This document shows, one piece after another, positions 1 through 6,633 of a stretch of 6,633 nucleotides of DNA (position 1 is its first letter; each line of letters opens with the position of its first letter). The position numbers and the translations under genes were made by a program. The notes below the pieces were generated by a model. The model saw only the letters and a list, made by a program, of their open reading frames with translations. It had not been told where the DNA came from and ran no database searches. Where the stretch lies: contig DQED01000287.1 in the NCBI GenBank assembly GCA_003525525.1, positions 1-6,633 of the forward strand, read 5' to 3'. This stretch comes from Desulfovibrio sp. (GTDB lineage Bacteria; Desulfobacterota; Desulfovibrionia; Desulfovibrionales; Desulfovibrionaceae).

Positions 1-2083
<2,083 letters not shown>

Positions 2084-2084
2084 C

Positions 2085-3635
2085 ATGTCCGCCACAGACA
2101 CCGTCGTCATCCTGGACTTCGGGTCCCAGTACACCCAGCTCATCGCCCGCCGCGTGCGCGAAGCCGGCGTGTATTCCGAAATCCATCCCTGCACCGTCAC
2201 GGCCAAGGAAGTCGCGGCCATGCGTCCCAAGGCCGTGATCCTTTCCGGCGGCCCCTCGAGCGTCACCGACGCGGACGCGCCGCCCTTCGACCCGGCCGTG
2301 TTCGACCTGGGACTGCCCACGCTTTGCATCTGCTACGGCATGCAGCTGCTGGCCCATCACCAGCCCGGCGGGGCGGTCGCGGCCTCCACGGACCGGGAAT
2401 ACGGCCGGGCGGAGCTCACGGTCCTGGCCGACGTGCCGCTTTTCGCGGGCCTGCCCGACGGCGGCTCGCGCACGGTCTGGATGTCCCACGGCGACAAGGT
2501 CGTTGCGCCGCCGGACGGCTTCGTCGTGGCCGCGCGCACGAAAAACGTGGACATCGCCGCCCTGGCCAATGTCGGGCGCCGCATGTACGCCCTGCAGTTC
2601 CACCCCGAGGTGGCCCACACCGAGGACGGCGAACGCATCCTGCACAATTTCCTGTTCGGCATCGCCGGCCTGACCCCGGGCTGGACCATGGCCGGCTTCG
2701 TCGAGACGGAGCTTGCCAAGCTGCGCGAAAAGGTCGGCGAGGACGAAGTCGTCTGCGCACTCTCCGGCGGCGTGGACTCCACGGTCGTGGCCGTCATGCT
2801 GCACAAGGCCATCGGCAAGAAGCTCCACTGCATCTTCGTGGACAACGGCCTGCTGCGCCTGGGCGAGGGCGAGGAGGTGGCCGCCTACCTGCGCGAGCAC
2901 TTCGACCTGAACCTCCATTACATCAATGCGTCCAAGCTGTTCCTCGACCGCCTGGCCGGCGTGACCGACCCCGAGCAAAAGCGCAAGATCATCGGCACGA
3001 CCTTCATCGAGGTCTTCGAGGTCGAGGCGGCGAAACTGCCCAAGGTCAAGTATCTGGCCCAGGGCACGCTGTACCCCGACGTCATCGAGTCCGTGTCCTT
3101 CAAGGGCCCCTCGGCGGTCATCAAGAGTCATCACAACGTGGGCGGGCTCCCCGAGCATATGAAGCTCACGCTGATCGAGCCGTTGCGGGAGCTTTTCAAG
3201 GACGAGGTGCGCAAGGTGGCCGTGGAGCTCGGCATGCCGGACTTCATCATCTGGCGGCATCCCTTCCCCGGGCCGGGGCTCGCCATCCGCATCATCGGCG
3301 AAGTTACCGAGGAACGTCTTGAGATTTTACGGCGAACGGATAAGATCGTGCAGAACGAACTCCAGGCCTCGGGCTGGTATCGCAAGGTCTGGCAGGGGTT
3401 CGCCGTTTTGCTGCCGCTCAAGACCGTCGGGGTCATGGGCGACGGCCGCACGTACGAGAACGTGGCAGCCATCCGGGTGGTGGACAGCCTGGACGCCATG
3501 ACCGCGGACTGGTCCCGCCTGCCCTCGGAGCTCGTGGCCGCCATGTCCAACCGCATCATCAACGAAGTCAAGGGCGTCAATCGCGTGGTGTTCGACGTGT
3601 CCTCCAAGCCGCCAAGCACCATCGAGTGGGAATGA
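2085..3635 (+). CDS. guaA: GMP synthase (glutamine-hydrolysing)
   Basis: Converts XMP to GMP using ATP and glutamine. I place the start at ATG 2085, one base after the guaB stop, giving 516 residues (E. coli has 525). GGAG at 2071-2074, inside guaB, is 10 bases upstream. An in-frame ATG at 2025 would add 20 residues that match nothing in the family. The class I glutamine amidotransferase domain begins [20 protein letters not shown], with nucleophile Cys83 in CICYGMQ and partners His173 and Glu175 in FHPE. The PP-loop ATP pyrophosphatase motif SGGVDST is at residues 227-233. The C-terminal dimerisation and XMP-binding part contains [38 protein letters not shown] and the terminal KPPSTIEWE. One oddity: after the nucleophile elbow the sequence reads AHHQPGG, where homologues I recall have a form like A-x-Q-L-G-G, so there seems to be one extra residue and a Pro. 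A patch of rare codons lies near residues 407-421. Confidence 0.97.
   Translation: MSATDTVVILDFGSQYTQLIARRVREAGVYSEIHPCTVTAKEVAAMRPKAVILSGGPSSVTDADAPPFDPAVFDLGLPTLCICYGMQLLAHHQPGGAVAASTDREYGRAELTVLADVPLFAGLPDGGSRTVWMSHGDKVVAPPDGFVVAARTKNVDIAALANVGRRMYALQFHPEVAHTEDGERILHNFLFGIAGLTPGWTMAGFVETELAKLREKVGEDEVVCALSGGVDSTVVAVMLHKAIGKKLHCIFVDNGLLRLGEGEEVAAYLREHFDLNLHYINASKLFLDRLAGVTDPEQKRKIIGTTFIEVFEVEAAKLPKVKYLAQGTLYPDVIESVSFKGPSAVIKSHHNVGGLPEHMKLTLIEPLRELFKDEVRKVAVELGMPDFIIWRHPFPGPGLAIRIIGEVTEERLEILRRTDKIVQNELQASGWYRKVWQGFAVLLPLKTVGVMGDGRTYENVAAIRVVDSLDAMTADWSRLPSELVAAMSNRIINEVKGVNRVVFDVSSKPPSTIEWE
3319..3346 (+). promoter_or_regulatory. Possible sigma70-like promoter inside guaA
   Basis: TTGAGA at 3319-3324 (5 of 6 bases match the TTGACA -35 box) is followed after 16 bases by TAAGAT at 3341-3346 (4 of 6 match TATAAT). 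It lies in the most AT-rich stretch of guaA that I noticed, about 340 bases before the tatB-like start. There it could supply transcript for tatB and the his cassette without guaBA. This is pattern matching only. Sites of this quality arise by chance, and the unusual codons around it are the main reason to list it. Confidence 0.3.
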
Positions 3636-3684
3636 ACCTCTTGCCCGAAACCCCGGCTGACGCTGGAAATAAGCGAGTTGCATC

Positions 3685-4011
3685 ATGTTCGGCATCGGTT
3701 CCACGGAGCTTCTGGTCATCCTGGTGGTGGCCCTGATCGTCATCGGCCCCTCCAAGCTGCCCGATATCATGCGCACCCTCGGCAAGGGCATGGCGGAATT
3801 CCGCCGCATGAGCACGGACGTCAAATCCACCCTGGAAGCCGAGGTGGACCGGGCCGACCGTGAGCAGCGCCAGGCCGAGGCCAAGAAGGAACTCTACCCC
3901 GAAAAGGCCGTTGAAACCGCCGCGACCGTGGATACGACCGCGACCGTGGAAACGGCCGCGGCCAAGCCGGCCGTTTCCGCGCCCGCCGGCAAGGACGCCT
4001 CGCACGCCTGA
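3685..4011 (+). CDS. tatB: Twin-arginine translocase subunit, TatB-like
   Basis: Membrane subunit of the Tat system, which exports folded proteins; TatB works with TatC in recognising twin-arginine signal peptides. The protein is 108 residues. The N-terminus [22 protein letters not shown] has the single short membrane helix (about residues 8-20), the TatB-type Glu8, and the Gly21-Pro22 hinge. An amphipathic helix follows from about residue 24 ([20 protein letters not shown]), then a charged stretch rich in Glu, Lys and Arg to about residue 70. The tail is low-complexity Ala/Thr/Val/Pro and includes three hexapeptide repeats. The GP motif and Glu8 favour TatB over TatA, but the two are close, and a TatA-like role cannot be excluded. 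The Shine-Dalgarno is weak (AGCGAG at 3672-3677). No tatA or tatC is adjacent, so the partners must be elsewhere. It lies 49 bases after guaA with no terminator between. Confidence 0.85.
   Translation: MFGIGSTELLVILVVALIVIGPSKLPDIMRTLGKGMAEFRRMSTDVKSTLEAEVDRADREQRQAEAKKELYPEKAVETAATVDTTATVETAAAKPAVSAPAGKDASHA
3910..3963 (+). repeat. Three tandem 18-base units in the tatB-like tail
   Basis: Three consecutive in-frame 18-base units (3910-3927, 3928-3945, 3946-3963) encode [12 protein letters not shown] and VETAAA, residues 76-93 of the TatB-like protein. The DNA copies are imperfect but clearly related; the strongest shared string is CGCGACCGTGGA, present twice. The tail of Tat A/B proteins is variable and generally dispensable, so this is probably a slippage or duplication product that behaves as a flexible linker. 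Confidence 0.75.
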
Positions 4012-4145
4012 TCGGGCGCAGCCACCCAGGGGGCGCGAGGCACACGGCTGCGGCGTTCCCGTCATGTGCGTGAGGGGAAAGCGCGCCGGGGCGCAAAACG
4101 GGCAACGATCAGGCCGAACGCCGGAAAGGGCGATCGGGGAGCGTC
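4012..4145 (+). other. Gap between tatB-like gene and hisB
   Basis: This is the longest gap between genes in the window. One reading frame stays open across it (an ATG at 4064 runs on into hisB out of frame), but its product is Arg- and Gly-rich with no recognisable motif. I see no histidine-rich leader peptide, no T-box and no strong promoter. It holds a 7-bp inverted repeat near its start and the Shine-Dalgarno of hisB (GGGGAG, 4136-4141) at its end. Confidence 0.5.
4017..4052 (+). repeat. Inverted repeat, 7-bp arms
   Basis: CGCAGCC (4017-4023) and GGCTGCG (4046-4052) are perfect complements separated by 22 bases, just after the tatB-like stop. No T run follows, so this is not a standard intrinsic terminator. 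At this GC content a 7-bp pairing may be chance; a role in transcript processing or stability between the tat and his parts is only possible. Confidence 0.3.
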
Positions 4146-4733
4146 ATGAACGAACGTTTCGGGGCGTATTCGCGCGAAACCGGGGAAACCCGCGTGGCCG
4201 TGGAGCTCGGGCTGGACGGCTCGGGCGCGGCGGCGGTGGACACCGGCTACGGATTCGCCGACCACATGCTCAATCTGCTGGCTTTCTGGGCCGGTTTCGA
4301 CCTCAAGCTCACCTGTCGGGGCGACCTCGAGGTCGACGCCCACCATTCCCTGGAGGACGTGGCCATCTGCCTCGGCGAGGCCTTCCGCCAGGCGCTCGGC
4401 GACCGGGCGGGCATCGCCCGCGTGGGCATGGCCAAGGTGCCCATGGACGAGGCGCTGTGCGAGGTGGTGGTGGATCTCTCGGGCCGGGCCTATCTCGTCT
4501 ATCGCGAAAACGTGCTGCCCCCGGTCATCGCCGGCGAGGAAAAGGACGTCTGGCGGGAATTCTTCAAGTCGTTTTGCCACAGCGCCCGCGCCAACCTGCA
4601 CATTCACTACGAATACGGACAAAACGGCCATCATCTGGTCGAAGCGGCCTTCAAGGCGTTGGGATTGGCCCTGCGCCGCGCCACGGCCGTGGAGGGAGCC
4701 AGGGTGCCGAGCACCAAGGGGAGCCTGGACTGA
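4146..4733 (+). CDS. hisB: Imidazoleglycerol-phosphate dehydratase
   Basis: Dehydrates imidazole glycerol phosphate to imidazole acetol phosphate, the sixth step of histidine synthesis, using bound manganese. The protein is 195 residues, the normal length for the monofunctional enzyme, with no histidinol-phosphatase domain fused. Metal-binding and catalytic motifs are present: FADHML (Asp39-His40-Met41), DAHHSLED (His66, His67, Glu70), and [12 protein letters not shown] (His162, His163, Glu166). The family C-terminal signature STKGSL is also present. PMDEAL and DLSGRAYL are further family markers. Where many homologues have G-x-R-R-F-G, this one reads GIARVG, a milder version of an otherwise conserved patch. 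GGGGAG lies 4 bases before the ATG, a short spacing. The TGA shares one base with the ATG of the lipoprotein gene, so the two should be translationally coupled. Confidence 0.96.
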   Translation: MNERFGAYSRETGETRVAVELGLDGSGAAAVDTGYGFADHMLNLLAFWAGFDLKLTCRGDLEVDAHHSLEDVAICLGEAFRQALGDRAGIARVGMAKVPMDEALCEVVVDLSGRAYLVYRENVLPPVIAGEEKDVWREFFKSFCHSARANLHIHYEYGQNGHHLVEAAFKALGLALRRATAVEGARVPSTKGSLD

Positions 4734-5419
4734 TGCGAAAGAAATCATTGCTGCTTCTTGCCGCCGCCATCGCGGCGACCGCGTTCCTGTCGACGGGCTG
4801 CGTGCGCCGTACCGCGCCGACGGCGGCCAAGGCCCCTGTTGCGGGCGACGCCGCCACTTCGGCCGTGGCTTTCCTGGGCAAGACCTTTGTCGTGGCCCCC
4901 TTCACCATCCCGGCCACCGACGCCGACCTGCTCGCGGGCTACCTGCCCGCCAACAGCAACGTCCCCGAGGTCGTGCCGGTGCACCTCGACGCCGCCCTGG
5001 CCTCGGACCTGGCCGGTTCCAAGCAGAACGTCCTGCCGGCTCGCATGGGGCTCGACTGCTCCCGCAGCGCGCCGCGCGGCGAGGAGTCGGGCCGGCTCGC
5101 CACCATGCGCTACTGGCAAAACGTGGGCAAATGCGCCGGCGCGGACTTCGTGCTGGTGCCCCAGGTCATGGACTGGCGCGAGCGCGAAGGCGGCGAAGCC
5201 GGCGCGACAAAGCCGGCCAGCGTGGACCTTTGCCTTACGCTCCTCGACGTCCGCACCGGCGGCATCGTCAAGAAGTTCCACTTCGATGAAACCCAGCAGT
5301 CGCTGACGGACAATATCCTCAATGCCAAGCAGTTCGTCGCCCGAAACGGCCGCTGGCTCTCGGCCATCGAACTGGCCCAGGAAGGCCTCCGCAAGGGCCT
5401 TGCGGAGCTCGGGTTGTGA
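4733..5419 (+). CDS. Putative lipoprotein of unknown function
   Basis: I do not recognise a specific family. The start at ATG 4733 overlaps the hisB stop by one base and has AAGGGGAG (4716-4723) 9 bases upstream, which gives 228 residues. The N-terminus [23 protein letters not shown] is a lipoprotein signal peptide with Cys23 as the lipid-bearing residue. Its lipobox S-T-G-C lacks the usual Leu at -3, but Leu is at -4. After Cys23 there is no Asp at +2, so outer membrane sorting is likely if the usual rule holds here. A short Ala/Pro/Thr linker (about 26-45) leads to a mixed alpha/beta region with strand-like [20 protein letters not shown] and [23 protein letters not shown]. That pattern loosely resembles periplasmic LpoB- or CsgG-like domains (inference, weak). 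The mature part has three further cysteines (109, 134, 167). Its stop overlaps the GTG start of hisA, so it is embedded in the his cassette. Confidence 0.85.
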   Translation: MRKKSLLLLAAAIAATAFLSTGCVRRTAPTAAKAPVAGDAATSAVAFLGKTFVVAPFTIPATDADLLAGYLPANSNVPEVVPVHLDAALASDLAGSKQNVLPARMGLDCSRSAPRGEESGRLATMRYWQNVGKCAGADFVLVPQVMDWREREGGEAGATKPASVDLCLTLLDVRTGGIVKKFHFDETQQSLTDNILNAKQFVARNGRWLSAIELAQEGLRKGLAELGL

Positions 5420-6159
5420 TCGTATTCCCGGCGGTCGACATCAAGGACGGCCAGTGCGTGCGCTTAAGGCAAGGCCTGGCCGAGGAAGTGACGGTCTTTT
5501 CGCCCGATCCCGTGGCCATGGCCCGGCATTGGGCCGACCTTGGCGCGCTGTGGCTGCACATCGTCGATCTCGACGGGGCGTTTAGCGGCGTGCCGCGCAA
5601 TTTCGAGCTGATCAAAGACATCTGCGCCGGCGTGTCCATCCCGGTGCAGCTCGGCGGCGGCATCCGCGACGCGGCCACGGCCGCCGCGTACCTCGAAGCC
5701 GGGGTGCGCCGGCTCATCATCGGCACCCTGGCCCTGGCCGATCCCGAGGCCTTCGCCGCCATCTGCGCCGCTCATCCCGGACGGGTGGGCGTCTCCCTTG
5801 ACGCCGTGGACGGCCGCCTTAAAGTCAAGGGATGGGTCGAGGACGCGGGGCTGACCGTCGAGGACGTGCTGCCCCGGCTCAAGAAGCAGGGGGCCGCCTT
5901 CATCGTCTATACCGACATCAGCCGCGACGGCATGCAGACCGGCGTCAACACCGCAGCGCTTACGCGCCTGCTGGCGCTTACCGACCTGCCCGTGGTCCTG
6001 GCCGGCGGCGTGGCGACCCTGTCCGATGTCGAAACCCTGTTCCCGTATTCCAAGAAAGGGCTCCAAGGCGTGATCACCGGGCGGGCCATCTATGCCGGAA
6101 CGCTCGATTTCGGCCAGGCCATGGCCTACATCGCCAGCCAGTCCGAGGAGGTCGCATGA
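5416..6159 (+). CDS. hisA: Phosphoribosylformimino-AICAR phosphate isomerase
   Basis: Catalyses the Amadori rearrangement of ProFAR to PRFAR, the fourth step of histidine synthesis, whose product is then used by HisFH. I choose GTG 5416 as start: it gives the exact family N-terminus [20 protein letters not shown] and has GGAG at 5404-5407, 8 bases upstream. The protein is 247 residues, the normal (beta/alpha)8 barrel length. Catalytic Asp8 lies in AVDIKDG and Asp129 in [10 protein letters not shown]. Phosphate-binding loops are [29 protein letters not shown] and [15 protein letters not shown], and [14 protein letters not shown] is diagnostic. AVDIKDG separates it from HisF, which has a CLDVKDG-like N-terminus. 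It overlaps the lipoprotein stop (GTGA) and the downstream HMA gene (ATGA), each by 4 bases. hisF and hisH are not in the window. Early codons TTA and AGG (5464-5469) are rare against the surrounding usage. Confidence 0.96.
   Translation: MIVFPAVDIKDGQCVRLRQGLAEEVTVFSPDPVAMARHWADLGALWLHIVDLDGAFSGVPRNFELIKDICAGVSIPVQLGGGIRDAATAAAYLEAGVRRLIIGTLALADPEAFAAICAAHPGRVGVSLDAVDGRLKVKGWVEDAGLTVEDVLPRLKKQGAAFIVYTDISRDGMQTGVNTAALTRLLALTDLPVVLAGGVATLSDVETLFPYSKKGLQGVITGRAIYAGTLDFGQAMAYIASQSEEVA
6146..6151 (+). promoter_or_regulatory. Strong Shine-Dalgarno of the HMA gene
   Basis: AGGAGG, the full consensus, lies within the last codons of hisA and only 4 bases before the ATG at 6156. It decides the start of the small HMA protein and suggests that it is translated well, despite being last in the cassette. 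Confidence 0.75.
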
Positions 6160-6356
6160 CAACCCTGAAAGTCGAGGGCATGCACTGCCCCAAATGCGTC
6201 GCGTCCGTGACCAAGGCCCTGTCCGAGGTCCCGGGCCTGTCCAACGTCAGCGTCAACCTGGAAAAGGGCGAAGCCACCTTCGACGGCGAAGCGCCTGCCG
6301 ACGCCATCAAGGACGCGGTGGACAAGATCGGCTTCATTCCCGGCGCCATCAGCTGA
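6156..6356 (+). CDS. Small heavy-metal-associated (HMA) domain protein, CopZ-like
   Basis: A single-domain soluble metal-binding protein of 66 residues, the usual size for copper-chaperone-type HMA proteins. The motif GMHCPKC (residues 8-14) has the metal-binding pair Cys11 and Cys14. The rest follows the ferredoxin-like fold: KVEGM strand, [14 protein letters not shown] helix, [13 protein letters not shown] strands, [13 protein letters not shown] helix ending at Phe60. Members of this family bind Cu(I), sometimes Zn or Hg, and pass it to P-type ATPases; the metal cannot be told from the sequence. The Pro-Lys between the cysteines is less common than forms such as C-x-H-C. The ATG overlaps the hisA stop (ATGA), and a consensus Shine-Dalgarno is present. 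No copper ATPase or metal regulator is visible nearby, so the link to hisA is positional only. Confidence 0.92.
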   Translation: MTTLKVEGMHCPKCVASVTKALSEVPGLSNVSVNLEKGEATFDGEAPADAIKDAVDKIGFIPGAIS

Positions 6357-6360
6357 CACG

Positions 6361-6633
6361 ATGCGCCGACGCCTTTTCGCAACCGGCCGCCGCGGGCTTC
6401 GCGGCGGCCGGTTTTTCGTGGCGCTGCTTTGCGCCTGCCTGCTCGCGCCGGGACTCGCCCGGGCAGGAGGCGGCGAGACGGTGCGCGTGGCGCAGGTCTT
6501 CGACGGCGACACCTGCCGCCTGGCCGACGGGCGCACCGTGCGCCTGGCCGGCATTGACGCCCCGGAAACCGCCCATGGCAACGCCCCGGCCCAGTATTTC
6601 GCCGCACAAGCCAAGGCCGCGCTCGAGCGGCGC
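6361..6633 (+). CDS. Exported staphylococcal-nuclease-family protein (3' end missing)
   Basis: The frame is open from ATG 6361 to the window edge (91 codons). From about residue 18, FFVALLCACLLAPGLARA is a hydrophobic signal segment ending in an A-R-A signal peptidase I site (after Ala35). The thermonuclease (SNase, OB-fold) domain then begins: VRVAQVFDGDTCRLADGRTVRLAGIDAPET. Compared with S. aureus nuclease, Asp50 matches Asp21, Arg61 matches Arg35, Asp66 matches Asp40 and Glu69 matches Glu43, so the visible half of the active site is intact. The second catalytic Arg would lie beyond the window. The likely role is calcium-dependent cleavage of nucleic acids outside the cytoplasm. The start is uncertain: ATG 6361 is 4 bases after the HMA stop and has no Shine-Dalgarno, and its first 17 codons contain a terminator-like hairpin and seven Arg. 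A GTG at 6418, just after the T run, would give a short signal peptide without a basic N-region. Confidence 0.85.
   Translation, partial: MRRRLFATGRRGLRGGRFFVALLCACLLAPGLARAGGGETVRVAQVFDGDTCRLADGRTVRLAGIDAPETAHGNAPAQYFAAQAKAALERR
6381..6416 (+). terminator. Intrinsic terminator after the his/HMA cassette
   Basis: A perfect 14-bp stem (arms 6381-6394 and 6400-6413), very GC-rich in its inner 12 pairs, closes a 5-base loop (GGCTT) and runs into five T (6412-6416), two of which pair with the AA at the start of the left arm. It begins 24 bases after the HMA stop, where a terminator is expected. The T run is short and is followed by C. It sits inside the frame that starts at 6361, so either the nuclease starts further down or the hairpin is partly read through. 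Confidence 0.75.

Noticed and set aside
3664..3683. Possible sigma54 promoter (TGG...TTGCA) before the tatB-like gene
   Set aside because: The distance between the GG and GC elements is 13 bases, not the required 10.
3860..4732. Upstream extension of the lipoprotein frame
   Set aside because: The extension runs through tatB and hisB out of frame and is Arg/Pro-rich; the signal peptide and Shine-Dalgarno set the start at 4733.
6424..6438. Lipobox-like LCAC in the nuclease signal segment
   Set aside because: Cys at -2 is not accepted in usual lipoboxes, and a clear A-R-A signal peptidase I site follows nine residues later.

Overview
The window is a strongly GC-rich bacterial segment in which codon third positions are almost all G or C. 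Every gene is on the + strand and tightly packed. The order livF / guaB / guaA / tatB-like / hisB / lipoprotein / hisA / HMA protein, together with the protein style, suggests a delta-proteobacterial sulfate reducer of the Desulfovibrio type, possibly one of the high-GC Desulfovibrionaceae. This taxonomic reading is inference from gene order and residue patterns; no search was run.

Left part (1-593): the 3' end of a branched-chain amino acid type ABC transporter ATPase (LivF), cut by the window edge inside its Walker A motif. Middle part (626-3635): guaB and guaA, the two steps from IMP to GMP, separated by one base. Then 3685-4011 holds a TatB-like twin-arginine translocase subunit with no tatA or tatC beside it. 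The only sizeable gap between genes (4012-4145) holds no gene that I can support, only a weak inverted repeat.

Right part (4146-6356): a compact cassette whose genes overlap by 1 to 4 bases. It runs hisB (dehydratase), an unrecognised lipoprotein, hisA (isomerase), and a small heavy-metal-binding (HMA) protein. Immediately after it lies a perfect 14-bp GC-rich hairpin followed by a T run, which looks like the terminator of the cassette. That hairpin also lies inside the open 5' region of a last, incomplete gene (6361 to beyond 6633) that encodes an exported staphylococcal-nuclease-family protein.

Functionally the window joins guanine nucleotide synthesis with two histidine steps. The pathways are linked because histidine synthesis consumes ATP and phosphoribosyl pyrophosphate and releases AICAR, which returns to IMP, the substrate of GuaB. 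I found no clear new system. The best leads are the unknown lipoprotein embedded between hisB and hisA, the terminator that overlaps the nuclease coding region, and an AT-rich rare-codon patch in guaA that carries a sigma70-like promoter.
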